From: Bretschneidera sinensis
Taxonomy: Eukaryota > Streptophyta > Magnoliopsida > Brassicales > Akaniaceae
Length of the DNA: 64,000 bases
Reading direction: 5' to 3'
NCBI GenBank assembly: GCA_023935145.1
Contig: CM043699.1
Span: 73,241,138-73,305,137 of the forward strand
Below, one piece after another: positions 1 through 11,664 of this stretch (positions within the stretch are counted from its first letter, which is position 1; each line of letters begins with the position of its first letter). The notes below the pieces were generated by a model, which saw nothing but the letters and a program-made list of their open reading frames with translations, ran no database searches and was not told where the DNA came from. Both the position numbers and the translations under genes were made by a program.

Positions 1-1290
1 TGTTGATATAGTAAACTATCTTGTAACTGGTCAAATGCCTTTGCATTGGGTTGACAAGATAAATCAAAGTTTTTGGCAATGGTAAAACATTTTTTCTGGG
101 ATGATCCTTACTTGTTCAAGTATTGTCCTGATCAGATCATCAGAAGGTGTATTCCTGAGCATGACCAATCTAATGTCATTGCCTTCTATCATGATCATGG
201 TTGTGGAGGCCATTTTAGTGCTAAAAAGACCACTGCAAAGATTTTACAGTGCGGATTCTATTGGCCTACCCTGTTCCGAGACTCTCACACTTACTGTGTA
301 TCTTGTGAGCATTGCCAAAAGCAAGGGAGTATTTCTAGGACGAATATGATGCCCCTCAACCCCATTCTGATTGTTGAGATTTTTGATGTGTGGGACATTG
401 ATTTTATGGAACCTTTCCCAAACTCCTTTGGCTATCTGTACATTCTAGTTGCTGTGGACTATCTGTCCAAATGGGTGGAAGCAGTTGCATGCAAGACCAA
501 TGACCATAGAGTTGTGGTCTAATTTTTGAAGAACAATATATTTGCTCGTTTTGGTACGCCTCGAGCAATTATAAGTGATGGAGGTAAGCACTTTTGCAAC
601 AGGATTTTTGAGCAGTTGATGAAGAAGTATTTCATCACACACAAAGTTGCCACCCCGTATCACCCATAAACGAGTGGACAAGTGGAAATTTCCAATCGCG
701 AGATTAAGCGCATTTTGGAGAAAACTGTGAACCCTAATAAAAAGGACTAGTCTCTGCGATTGACTGATGCACTGTGGGCATATCGAACAGCATTCAAGAC
801 GTCAATTAGCATGTCTCCATACCGTATTGTGTACGGAAAAGCCTATCATCTTCCAGTTGAATTAGAGCATAGAACCTATTGGGCTATCAAACAGCTGAAC
901 TTTAATCTTTTGAAGGCTGGATCCCAAAGGAAGCTCCAACTCAATGAATTAGAGGAGCTGCAAAATGATGCGTATGAGTGTGCACGGTCATACAAAGCAC
1001 AAATGAAGAAGACTCATGACCAAAACATTTTGAGACGAGCTTTTGAGACGGGTTAAAAAGTTTTTCTTTACAACTCACGCCTGCATCTTTTTCCAGGCAA
1101 GCTCAAGTCTTGATGGACCGGCCCCTTTATTATTCGGGTAGTTTTTCCTCATGGGGCTATCAAGATTGAGGATCCAAAGAATGGTAACACTTTCAAGGTA
1201 AATGGGCAGAGGCTAAAACCATTCTTGGAGTTGAGGAGTCCGGAGATTGAGACAATATTGTTGACGGATCCTATTTACTCTGATTAAGGG
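1..1290 (+). pseudogene. Athila-type integrase, decayed
   Basis: Integrase would insert element cDNA into the host genome in the nucleus. From about 73 a single frame reads through the zinc-binding HHCC region (about 165-335, ending CVSCEHCQ), the catalytic core (first Asp in WDIDF near 395, second Asp in SDGGKHF near 580, Glu in NREIKR near 700) and the C-terminal part. Stops interrupt it at 520, 667, 748, 1054 and about 1111, and 1-90 is in another frame. The stops fit CAA to TAA, TGG to TAG and CGA to TGA, all C-to-T type changes. The tail near 1306-1347 (LAEDFKLSAHGRHPT) recurs after gag in elements A and B. It cannot give a full protein as it stands. Confidence 0.88.
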
Positions 1291-2585
1291 TCATCTACTA
1301 AGGAGAGTCTGGCTGAAGACTTTAAACTTAGTGCTCATGGGAGGCACCCCACAGCTTATCTTTTTATTTGTTTATTATTTTACATATTTATGCTTAATTT
1401 TGTTTCCAGTATTTTCTTGTTTTCTAGTCCTCATTTTTCAGGGACAACGCGTACTGCAGATCAAGTTTGGGGGTATGCTATGAGCCATACTAGTCCAGAT
1501 AGTTCTCCATATCCCAGGTCAACTCTTTCCAAATTATTCACACATTGGGGTCAATGTGTAATTTAAGTTTGGGGGTATTGAAGACACATTGCACACACTT
1601 TGTCCTAATTTTTTGTTGGGTTTTTTTAATGCATGCTCATGTTATTTTGAAATTTTGGTTGATCTAAAAAATTTCTGTGATATGATTCATTGGTGAGCTA
1701 AAATTTTGGAACACATGATCTGTTGATAAAGTTTTAAAATTTAGTTACTTACTTGAGGCATTTGCGAATTCACATGTTTGATCTCGAATCTAACACGAGC
1801 ACATTAGTACGCATTATGTGAGGTATGACATGTGATTTTAATGTGTATGCTTCTGTCTTAACTGAAACTGGATGACTTGTTGGATTAACACTTTGGCATA
1901 TATATATGTATATATATATATATAAAAGAAAAAAAATGAATGAAAATGATGATCATAAATAAACTTTCCACTGAGTAACTGAACCTCTTGCCTTAGTAAG
2001 CAGTGAGTGTTCACGTCAAAAGGTTGGAATTTTGTTTAATAGTATTAAGGCCAGTTTAATTTCGTAGCCATTTTGACTCGAATTAGTAAGTCCTAAGGGG
2101 TGTCTGTACACCTAATGCCCTAAAACCATCTGGTTTGGGAGTCATTGACTCAACACTCGCTACATGGGTCAATTAGAAAGCTTAAGGAAACTAAACATAA
2201 CAGAGCCTTACAAAAAGAGAAGAAAATAAAAACTATGCCATTTTCGTTTATTCTGATGGGAAATGCGGTGAATCTTGACACTTAGAGACCTTCACATTGG
2301 ACTCATTCGGAAGCTTCATTTTTATTTGCTAATTCACTTCACACTGAGTCGGACTTATGATGCATTAGCCTGCCTTTTGTAAGTAATTAGATTTTAACAT
2401 TTCTATTCATTGTGAAGATGGGTTTATCTTTTTAAGCTTGCTCATGAATCATTATCATGATGGTGTGTGCTCCTAAAATCTTTGGATACCATGAGTTATG
2501 AACTTATCTTTATATTCTTTGTTTTTCATTTAGTTTTTAGTTTCGTATTGCTATGGGACTAGCAATATGTAAGTTTGGGGGTATT
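1291..2585 (+). other. 3' untranslated region of Athila-1
   Basis: No coding frame of note and no env-like open frame, although Athila elements often carry extra coding sequence here. It contains a TA-rich microsatellite at 1899-1925. The 14-mer AAGTTTGGGGGTAT occurs three times (1463, 1565, 2571), the last touching the LTR. The two upstream copies could be secondary polypurine tracts or repeat remnants. Confidence 0.7.
2571..2585 (+). other. Polypurine tract of Athila-1
   Basis: The G-run in AAGTTTGGGGGTATT lies directly 5' of the LTR start TGATGAG. This is the expected position for the plus-strand primer of reverse transcription. Confidence 0.7.
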
Positions 2586-2761
2586 TGATGAGTGCTAAAT
2601 ATTACATGTTTTAGCCCCTTAGTTTACAGTTGTTGAGTCTTAATTATGTTATTTCGTGCTATTTTATCTATTTTCTGTGTTTTCTGTGTTTTTATAGGTT
2701 TTGGAATAAAATGAAGCAATGTGGAAACTTCAGGGCTTAAAGAGAAAAAGCTGAGGATGCT

Positions 2762-3085
2762 CAGTGCGATCGAGCGCATAGGACGTGCGATCGATCGCAC
2801 CTGCGATCGTGCGCACACGGCATGAGATCAATTGCACCTGCACTCGAGCTCACAAGACTTGCGATCGATCGCATGTGACTCGCACATCCCACATTGGAAA
2901 GGAAACATTTGATACTTCATATATATGACAGTGCACTGTGATGCGCTCGAGCGCAACAGGGCTGTGATCGATCGCAGTTAACTCGCACATCCCACATCGG
3001 ATAGGAAGCACTTACAGGGCGCCAGACGCATTGCAGTGCACCATGCTATGATCGATCGCACCAGACTTGCTATCAATCGCAAAGA
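2762..3085 (+). repeat. CGATCG palindrome cluster in the Athila-1 LTR
   Basis: At least seven variants of a GCGATCGATCGC-like motif occur, two being the perfect 14-bp palindrome TGCGATCGATCGCA (2786-2799 and 2860-2873). Others read GCGATCGAGCGCA or GCGCTCGAGCGCA. They alternate with CACATCCCACAT boxes (2882, 2986) and end about 50 bp upstream of the TATA box. The cluster stands out by its CpG content against AT-rich surroundings. An enhancer role is an inference from position. Confidence 0.75.
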
Positions 3086-3134
3086 GGCAGTATTCCACAT
3101 CGAATTTACAGCTCATTGTACTCCGAGAATTCCC

Positions 3135-3143
3135 TTATATAAG
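3135..3143 (+). promoter_or_regulatory. TATA box of the Athila-1 LTR
   Basis: TTATATAAG lies downstream of the palindrome cluster. The equivalent TATATAAAAA is at 59728-59737 in the homologous LTR. This is the likely core promoter for the element transcript. Confidence 0.6.
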
Positions 3144-3945
3144 CACTATCCCACCTCATTATTCAGTGTGCATTCTGGTGAATTTCTACTAGCATTCTAG
3201 TAGATCTCCTAAGGGCTTTTGCCACCACCGGGGGAAGTGCTGCCCAACAGCGTGTGGAATTTCTCCCAATGTACAGTTAGTTTTAATTCTTTTCAATTTT
3301 TTAATGCTTAGCACTTTTTATTGTGAAATTTAGTTTTATGATAATGGATGGCTAAAATCTTCAGCTAAGGTTTAAGATGAAGCCTCGCCATTGTTTAGCA
3401 TTATATTTTCATATATGTTTATACAATTCTGATATGTTTAGTTTAAATGTTCTATTTCAATTGTTTGACTAAATTCTTATGATTGATAGTTTTTAATTGT
3501 TCTGTTGGATATTCTGTGTGATTCATCCGATGGATACATCGAATCCTTTTCGATTAAATTGGATTTGCTTTGTGATTTGTTAAAAGCGGATACATTGGAT
3601 GCTTTTGGTTTAATTGGGATATTCGTTGTTTTTTTGTTTAAATTGGATTCATGAAATGTTTTGATAGATTATTTTTATATAGAACATGAAGATATATGCT
3701 TTACTTTGGTTGGGTGGATTCGGAAACCTTAGTGTTTTCATCAGTAGTTATTAATCAATTTAGTTAGTTTAGTTTATATTTGTTTTGCAAAAATATAATT
3801 CACAATTCGGAACTAGGTTAAAATAAGGTTAGTTTAGATAAAAATCTATTTTAATATCGCATTCCCTGTGGATTCGACCTCGCACTTGCACAACACTATA
3901 CTGCAAACGATTCATGCGCTTGCGAGTAATTTAAAACTCACAACA

Positions 3946-4430
3946 CTTGGTCAATGGGATCTGGGACAGTGACAATGAAGATGATAAGAAGACAATAGCA
4001 AGAATAGTAACGGGAAAAACAATAATAGATATGATAAGGGAAAATAATATAGCAAAAGAAACAATCAGGGTCAGGAATAGATCAATCAGTTAGGGTAGTG
4101 GTGACAAAGCAGTAGAAATCGTGAAATAGGGTGGTAAAACTATGTAGAATAGCAGCAGTGAAGATGAAAAAGAGGAGAGTCACCTTACTCAAGGTGGCTG
4201 ACATTTTAAGCCACCTCACCTCAAAGCTAACAATCAAGGAAAAGGAATAAGAGATGAAGAAAGAGTGGTGTCAGGGAAAGAAAAAGATAAGGAAAAAATA
4301 GAGGAAAAAGACTTAATGTTGAGACAACTAAAGAAAATGAGAACCAACATCTCCACTTAGGGATTGCAAATGTCTCGCAGAAACATCGACAAGACGTGTT
4401 GGATCATTTAGGTGAAATAGGTGCTCCAAC
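3946..4430 (+). pseudogene. Tat-type gag C-terminal remnant
   Basis: Short interrupted frames rich in Glu, Lys and Asp are visible (for example an EDDKK stretch near 3980 and a KEKDKEK stretch near 4280). They precede the protease remnant, as the spacer between gag and protease does in this clade. No zinc knuckle is visible. The assignment rests mainly on position. Confidence 0.4.
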
Positions 4431-4499
4431 AAGAACTTCCCTTGAGATCTTTTAGCATTAATTGACATATCGAAAAGGGAGAACCTGATATTGCGTTTG

Positions 4500-4900
4500 G
4501 TGACAAGGATATCCCACTATACGGGAGAACTCAAAACAGTGCGTTGAATTTGACAGCTAAATGTCTAGAGAAAAAGATACCCATAGTGTTGGTAGATAAT
4601 GGGTTAGCTCTAAACGTCTTGACCTTGTAGACAACTTGAATCTTGGGGCTTAAGCTAGATGATTTCTATCCAAGTAGTCAGAAGGTCATAGCCTATGTTA
4701 ATACAAAGTACATGATAGTCGGGACAGTGAATTCGAGGTTCAAGCTGGGTATGGATGATATAGTGATTGAATTCCATATCATAAACATCATTGCATCCTT
4801 CAATATGCTATTGGGCTAGAGATGGCTCCACATCTTAGGGACAATACCTTATACCTTCCATTAAGAGGTAAAATATAGAGCTAGGAACCAAGTCATAACC
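4500..4900 (+). pseudogene. Tat-type aspartic protease remnant
   Basis: The active-site region reads VDNGLALNV, where this family normally has Asp-Asn-Gly-Ser-Ala. It is followed by LGLKLDDFYPSSQKVIAY, and near 4800-4860 by LG and WLHILGTIPYTFH with an intervening stop, a typical protease-RT linker of plant gypsy elements. Several in-frame stops are present (for example at the TAG near 4628). Non-functional. Confidence 0.6.
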
Positions 4901-5539
4901 TTGTGCAGGGACGAAGTCGATATTGCCCCAGTGTTTGGCATTCAAGCAGAGAAGAAAAAGAAGTGAAGGGATTATCAGACTTCAAACAACAGTTTGAGAG
5001 GCAAGGCTTAGGTTATGAACTCAATAACAGCACCAAGAAGACAAGGGGCAAGTGTCACTTGACTCCGAAAGGATACTTTCTAAAGGAAGGGGAGGACTTC
5101 CCTTACAGTGGATTCCCTGAGCCATAGATGAATAAGCGAACTCTAAAAGGGTATCCAAGATTTGAGATTTTCTTTGGTCTCAAGTTTTCTGAGAAGAGAG
5201 CAACGACAAAGAAGAAAAAAGCACTGCCAGCAAGTGATTAGATTAAGAACTTAGATGGTGAAGCTATGGGTATTCTAAAGATAGGAGAAGACCAGACAAG
5301 TGGTTTTGATCCAATTATATTGATCAGGCAAGTTGACAAGTGCACCAAAAAAAATCAAGGATAAGCATACCTTTTTTCCCTTTTTGTAACAAAGTCTAAG
5401 GTGAGTAAGTGAATGATGTCCCTAACCCCCTTTCTGAGCCAGTGATTTACTTTCCAAAAGATTGAATGAAATGATGAATGATTTTGAGTACTTTGAGTCT
5501 TCTTTATGTGATGGGAAAACCCAAAGTGAAATTAGCTAA

Positions 5540-6540
5540 GAATCCTCTTTATCAAAAGAAATTGTTGAGCTAGTTGAAAATGAAAAAGAAAACATGGCCC
5601 AACCTAAAATTGAAGAAACTCGAGTCATTAATCTATACAGTGATAAAAATTCACAAGAAATTTGCATTGGCTCAACATTATGTGAAACAAAAAGTGAAAA
5701 TTTAATGAAACTTTTGTTGGAGTTCAAAGATGTATTGCTTGGTCGTATGAGGATATACCCAATATCGATCCAAAGATTGTATAACATAAGATCCCTTTGA
5801 ACCCAGATGCCAAGCTAGTCAAGCAAAAGTTGAGAAGAATGAGAGCCAATTGGGTGGTTAAGATCAAAGAAGAGACCCTTAAGCAGTTGTGAGCTAGTTT
5901 CTTGATGGTTTTCAAGTATCCTCAATGAGTAGCAAATGTAATAGAAGTGTCGAAGAAAGATGGTAAAGTCAAGTTATATGTGGATTATAGGGACTTGAAT
6001 CAGGCCAGCCTTAAAGATGACTTCCCTTTACCTCACATAGATACCATTATAGATAATACTACTGACAATGCCCTACTATCTTTTATGGATGGTTATTCTG
6101 GGAATAATAAGATTTTTATGGCTCCTGAAGATAGAGAAAAGACTACCTTCACTACTTAGTAGGGCACCTTTGGCTATAGAGTTAAGCCACTCAGATAAAA
6201 AATGTTGGGGTAACTTATCAGATGATGGCCACCACTTTGTTGCATGATATGATCTAAAAGGAAGTGGAGGTATATATGGATTATATGGTTGTCAAATTCG
6301 AAAGCAGAGAAAGACTTTGGGAAGCCCTCTAAGATTTATTTGATAGAATTTAAAAGTACAAGCTATGTTTGAATCCTAAAAAGTACACTTTTGGAGTCAT
6401 TTCTGGTAATCTTATAACTTTCATGGTCAATGAAAGAGGGATTGAGATAGACCCAAAAAAGGTGACAACAATTCTGGAAATGTTAAAACTAAAAATAGAG
6501 AAAGAGGTTAGAGGTTAGAGGATTTTTGGGAAAACTTCAT
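5540..6540 (+). pseudogene. Tat-type reverse transcriptase remnant
   Basis: The clearest block is 5947-6159: KDGKVKLYVDYRDLNQAS, then FPLPHID, SFMDGYSG and EDREKTTFTT, which are conserved fingers/palm motifs of Ty3/gypsy RT. Downstream to about 6540 only scattered pieces in shifting frames remain. No intact catalytic YxDD motif was found. Confidence 0.7.
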
Positions 6541-6699
6541 CATATCAGTAGATTTATTGCCAAGCTTACCCATAACTGTGAGCCCATCTTCAAGCTGCTC
6601 AGAAATACCAGCCAGTGGTGTGGAATGAACAATGTCAAGAAGCCTTTGAGAAGATCAAAGGCTATCTCAAGAACCCCCCCAATGTTGGTCCCACCTAAA

Positions 6700-7110
6700 C
6701 ATAGTGCTTCACTTTTTTTGTACTTGTCTATCACTAATAGCTCAATAGGGGCCATGCTAGCTTAAGAAGATAAAGACAAAAAGAAAGGAGCCATCTACTA
6801 TCTTAGTAAAAAAACTCATAACTTATGAGTTGAACTATTCTTAGGTAGAAAAGACATGTTTCACTCTCGTTTGGGCCGCTAAAAAAATCCAACATTATTT
6901 TCGGTCTTTCTTTGTGAAAGTGACCTCTTGCCTAGATCCTCTAAAACATCTGTTTGAAGCCCTGACCATGAGTGGAAGGATGATCAAGTGGATAGTAATT
7001 CTATCACAATTTGATCTTTAGTACGTGATCTAGAAGTCAGTTAAAGGAGGGATAATTTTAGATTTCTTGGCGAATTTCCTATGAGGAAAAGAAGAGGTTG
7101 AAGAGTTTAA
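6700..7110 (+). pseudogene. Tat-type RNase H (RT-linked) remnant
   Basis: Pieces such as LFLYLSITNSSIGAMLA near 6715-6765, a YYLSK-like stretch near 6800, and CFTLVWAAKKIQHYF with DPLKHLFE near 6855-6960 match the connection/RNase H segment of gypsy polymerases. Stops and frame changes separate the pieces. Confidence 0.55.
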
Positions 7111-7154
7111 TTTTCCAGATAAAGGAATTACGGAAGTTGAAAACTATGAGTAGA

Positions 7155-7666
7155 AGATGTACTTTGATAGGGCAACTAATCAAAAAGGTTTTAGGATTGA
7201 AGCAATGCTAGTTTTCCCAGAAGGAATCATCACTACTCTATCAATTTGCTTGAATTTTGAGTCCACTAATAATATAACCGAGTATCAAGCTTGCATTGTT
7301 AGTTTAGAAGCACTCACTGAGATTAAGCCAAAAGAGATCAAAGTGTATGGAGATTCCTATTTAGTCATGTTCTAATCCAGAGGAGAGTGGAAAACGAAAG
7401 ATGAAAGTATGAAGCATTATACGAACCACCTTAAGAATTTGACGCACTGCTTCGACAGGGTGTCCTTTGCTTACTTGCGTCAGGCCCATAATCAGTTCGG
7501 TGATATATTGGCCACTCTAGCTTCATTGTTGGAGATTCTTGAGAGGGTTGAGGCAATTCTGTTAGTGCTCAAGCAAAAGGTTGAATCGACCTATTGCTTA
7601 ATTATCAAGATCCAAGCTCATATACTAACACCCAAAATTTCCTTCAAAAGGGAGAATTCTCGATAA
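7155..7666 (+). pseudogene. Second (archaeal-type) RNase H of Tat element
   Basis: This is the best preserved part of the Tat relic. One frame runs from MYFDRATNQKG to RQAHNQFGDILATLASLLEI, broken by a TAA at 7373 that fits a former CAA. The four acidic positions expected of RNase H are present: Asp in YFDRA, Glu in ITEYQA, Asp in YGDSY and Asp in QFGDIL. Its place between RNase H and integrase identifies the Tat/Ogre clade. Confidence 0.75.
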
Positions 7667-7699
7667 ATAGTGAAAAAAGGGACAAACGAGTGATATAGT

Positions 7700-8818
7700 C
7701 ATTGGCGTCTTAGTTTGTCATTTTTAGCAAGAGATTTTATAGGAGATCATTCGATGGGATCCAACTAATCTATATAGATGAAAACACGGCTGAGAGAATC
7801 AAGATCGAAGTACACAAAGGTACTGGAGGTCCGCACATGAATGGGAGGATGCTGGCAAGAAAGATTCTCTGTTTGGCTTATTACTAGATTAGCATGGAAA
7901 CTGATTACTGTAATTATGCGAAAAAGTATCATAAGTGTTAGTTACATGGCAATATGCAACATTTGTTTCCCTAATAACACTTTATCATGACCAGACCTTG
8001 ACCTTTCGCTACTTGGGGCATATATATGATTGGAAAAATATCTCCCAAGGCTTCTAAGGGTAATGAGTACATCTAGGTGGAAATTAACTATTTCACTAAA
8101 TGGGTAGAAGTTGCCTCATTTTCCACTCAGATAATGGCCTGCACTTCTAAGTAAAGCTTATGTATTTACTCGATAAGTATAAAATTTAGTGCCATAAGTC
8201 ATCTCCTTACCGACATCAAACCAACAAGGCAGTAGAAGCAGCCAATAAGAATGTCAAGAGCATATTGGCCAAAATGTAAGAGACTTGTCTTGATTAGCAT
8301 ATTGGCCTAAATGGTAAAGACTTGTCTCGATTAGCATAAGAAATTGCCTTTTGCACTGTGGGGATATCGAACTTTAATCAAGTCTTCTATAGGCAACACT
8401 TCTTACTCCTTACTTTATGGTATGTAAGCAGTTTTCCCAATCAAGTTGGAAATTCTTTCACTAAGAACAGTAGTGGAAAGCCAATTTGAAGAAGCATATT
8501 GGATTTGGAGGTGATATGCTGAGTTAGTTTTGATGTATGAGAAGGGGTTGAAGGCTCTCCATCATACCCAATGGTATCAGAAAAAGGCTGCATGGGCTAT
8601 TAACAAGAAATTAAAGAGCCGAGGCTTCAAAGGGGATTAAGTGGTAAAGAGCTTAGGCCACCAATCCATGACCCAAGAGGCAAGTTTAGATCAAACTGGG
8701 CAGGTCTGTATCTAGTCAAGAAGATCCTATCTGGGGGAGCCATGCACCTCATGAACATCGACGCTAATGAATTTGCTGAGCCTATCAACCTAGATCTTCT
8801 CAAGAAGTACTACTTGTG
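7700..8818 (+). pseudogene. Tat-type integrase remnant
   Basis: Recognisable in shifting frames: a GHMN-like segment near 7830, FTKWVEV near 8090-8112, LPFALWGYRT near 8344-8375, and the C-terminal block near 8560-8815 (WYQKKAAWAINKKLKSRGFKGD, then TLIF and a Tyr-Tyr end). Many stops and at least one internal duplication: 8271-8296 and 8308-8333 both carry an ATTGGCC...AAGACTTGTCT...GATTAGCATA pattern. Confidence 0.65.
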
Positions 8819-9785
8819 ATTCCCTTTCTGTTTCCCTCATTATTGTATTCCCACCTTACCTATCAATTTTTTGAAAAAAAAAAGCTCGCTAAGTTGAAAA
8901 CCCAAAAGGGTGGCTTAGGGAAAAGTTAGAATGTTATGTCAAACCGAAAACCCACAAGGGCAATTTATGTAAAAAAATGTTAAATCCCTTTATCTCAAAC
9001 TACGTGAAGGCTTGATCCCATTTGTGGGTACATAGAGAACCATTTTGGTGTAGCCATACTTTAGTTGGAAACCTCTTCCTTTTTTGTACATATAATCTTT
9101 TTGCAAAAACATCTTTTGTACAAATATAAAAAAAATAATAAAAGGAAATTCATACTTGAATAAGAAATGTTAAGCCAATGAAAGAATTGAAATCTAGATG
9201 AATTTAATGCATTAATTAATGACTTAAATTTTTGGATATGCCATTTCTCTTGCATTCTACAAGGATTTACATAATTAAAACGCAAGTACATGACATTATT
9301 TCAAAGTCATACTAGACTCCCTATAGTAGTGTACTTTCTTTTTCTCCTTCTGAGATGCTTTCACTTGACCCCAAATCTAGGCCAGACAATTATCAGTAGG
9401 CAAATTACTAAAAAGTCCTCCTAGCTAGCGAAATCACAACCCAAGCTCCTTGTCACCAGAGAAACCCAAAGTCTTTGCCAACAGGAAAACCCAAAGTCCT
9501 CGTTAGTAGGAAAACCCAAAGTTCTCATCAATAGGCAAACCAAAGCCTACACAGCAGGCAACAGTTAATCTGGAAGTATCGTACAAGTGAGCAAACGCTA
9601 GCTCCATCACTTTAGGTGCATATCATTCTCATAGGTGTCCCTATGGAACCTAATTTTCCCAACAATATGTTTTGTTTTATGCATGCATCACACATTTTTC
9701 GTTCCAAAATTTTGAAACAAAACAGCGGTCCCTTACAGCCTTTGATTAAAACTCTCGAAGGAGCTCTAATCAAAAGGGAGAAAAC
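8819..9785 (+). other. Tat 3' untranslated region with 25-bp repeats and polypurine tract
   Basis: Non-coding. 9460-9560 holds about four degenerate copies of a 25-bp unit around AGGAAAACCCAAAGTC. The purine run AAAAGGGAGAAAA at 9772-9784 immediately precedes the LTR start at 9786 and is the likely polypurine tract. Confidence 0.6.
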
Positions 9786-11664
9786 TGTAGACACCCATTT
9801 TTCGTTCCAAAATTTTTGGACGGGCCACTCTCGGGTTCTTATGACGAATCATTAATCCTAATGCACTCAGACTCGATAAATATGAAGGTTTGAATTTAAT
9901 TGAGTAGAATCAATTATAAGCCCTTTTTGTTTAATTCATTAAATTCACTTTTGGTTTAAATCAATTGAGCCTTATTTGATTCAACCAAATTAAAGATCAA
10001 AGTCTTCATTTAAATTTTGGTCCAATCCAAATTCCATTAAAGCACATTGAGTTTTGCTAAGCGCAAACACTTTTGACCTAAATTTAATACCTAAGAAGAC
10101 TTCTAATTTTTAAGTTTGAACTTCCAATTTCACCATCTACTTAGCACCTATTTTTTGGTTCACTTTTCTTAAGATAAACTCACTTTTTACAAGCCAAAAA
10201 CTTGTCTCCCTCCAATCCCTATGTGGTCGGAAATGAAGAGGAGATTTCCTTAAATGTTTTTACCTTTTTGAACTTAACTTTCCCTCCCAGGTTCCCCCAC
10301 ATTCTTATGTACCAAATGCCACATTTTTTATACAAGAAGCAACACCTTTTTCATCTAAAAAACAACAGTTATCCATTTAAAAAAAAAGCATATTTTTTCT
10401 CTCTTTGGACAGCTATGGGTACTAAAAAAAGAAATTTCTCTTTTCTCTTTCTGCTTGGTTAATTGGATATTACTTCTTAAGCTTTCAGCCTTTCCTATAT
10501 GCCAAATACCACATTTTCTACCTAAAAAATCACATTTTATACCCAAAAAACAACACCTAAATTAACTAAAAAAATAATGGTTTTTTTTAATGAATTTGCA
10601 AATTGGAGCCCTTTTTTTGTTTTTCTAATTTTACACCTTTTTCCTTAAGCTCTCCCACTTTATTATGTGTCCAAAACCCATAAAAATTTGAATCATTCCC
10701 CTGCAATGGCCAGCCACACTAAGGAGAAGATCCCCTCACTTTTCTTTTGCTTTGTTGAAAATACCACTTGTACTTTCTTACTCACTTTTTTTTGTTTTTT
10801 TTGAAAACACCTTTCTTATTCATTTTTTCACCTCAAAAACTCCCATTTCTCTTCCCCATAGCCAGCCATCTAAAATGCTTATTCCCTCCACCTTTTTACT
10901 TGGTTTGCCACACCTCAACCTTCTTAGCCCCACATTTTCACCTCAAAAGGTCACCAACTTTTCCCTCTCTCTTCCCTATGGTCGGCTATGTCCTTCTTCC
11001 CCACTTTTTTTTTTTATTCCCTTGGACAACCCTTAATCCTCCTACAACTACCACCCCTTTGCTTGCACAAGACACCAATAGAAGCTAACGCAAAGTAATG
11101 CAAAAAAGGAGAGAAAAGATAGAAAATTTAGAGAAAAAGAAAGAAGTGAGTAAGAGAGAAAAAAGTGAGAAGAATAAGAAGATTAAGGAAAGAAATATAA
11201 CAAAAGAGAAGTTAATATTCAAGAAAGAAAGAAAAGAGAAAAGAGTGAAACAAATAAAAAAGAAGAACTAGTGAGAGATTTTCATTATTTTCAACCACCC
11301 TTTTGTTTTGGTTTTCTAATCTTTAACCAAACCATTATTCCAACTTCACTAAGTCCACAATAGCACTTGGATCTCTGAGGATAATCCTTATACATGAGAA
11401 TTTTCTTTATCTAAAAAGGTTAGTAAAATCTCTTTTATTTGCAAATTAAATTGTTAGCATGATTTATTTGTTTTAGCCACCTAGAAAATGGACTAGATTA
11501 ATTCAGCTCACCTAAATTTTTTTATTTTAAGATACTAGTTTCTTAGAATTTTTATTTCACGAGTTATATGTCTTTCTTTAGTTAGTTGCTAGTCATAACA
11601 TAGTCTTTCTCTGATAAATGTAATTTTCAATCAATGGTAATTTTAAATTTTGTTCCTTTAGTTT
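9786..11664 (+). repeat. Tat 3' LTR, segment 1
   Basis: Starts TGTAGACACCCATTTTTCG. The interior (about 10150-11040) is built of degenerate units around a TATGG(T/C)CGGC or CCAGCCA core followed by AAGAGGA-like sequence and runs of C, T and A. A purine-rich stretch follows at 11090-11280. Long low-complexity open frames here (10202-11088) have no protein-like composition. The segment stops at AGTTT, the left duplication of element A. Confidence 0.65.

Larger units (their letters stand above)
1..3945 (+). mobile_element. Ty3/gypsy Athila-lineage element, 3' part (Athila-1)
   Basis: The window opens inside the integrase of a long terminal repeat retrotransposon. It continues through a 1.3-kb 3' untranslated region, a polypurine tract and a complete 3' LTR ending TG...CA. 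The 5' LTR, gag, protease and RT lie off the left edge. Lineage is called from the integrase and from an LTR clearly homologous to that of the gag-pol element at 59286-64000. Sequence to the right (3946 on) reads as Tat-type gag, so this element was inserted into an older Tat element. CTTGG (3946-3950) would be one half of the target duplication; the other half is outside the window. Confidence 0.85.
2586..3945 (+). repeat. 3' LTR of Athila-1 (about 1360 bp)
   Basis: Starts TGATGAGTGC and ends CTCACAACA. It aligns by eye over most of its length with the 5' LTR at 59286-60550, including the shared end (CCCTGTGGATTCGACCTCGC, then TTTAAAACTCACAACA). The first third holds a CpG-rich palindrome cluster, followed by a TATA box. 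The rest is AT-rich. Confidence 0.85.

Noticed and set aside
1291..2585. Possible env-like gene of Athila-1
   Set aside because: No frame over about 60 codons with signal peptide or membrane segments.
4903..5127. 74-codon frame as a separate small gene
   Set aside because: It lies in the protease-RT linker of the Tat relic and fits that context.
10202..11088. Phe/Pro/Ser-rich open frames in the Tat LTR
   Set aside because: Low-complexity pyrimidine-rich DNA inside an LTR; frames overlap each other and are not shared with the relic at 49296-50300.
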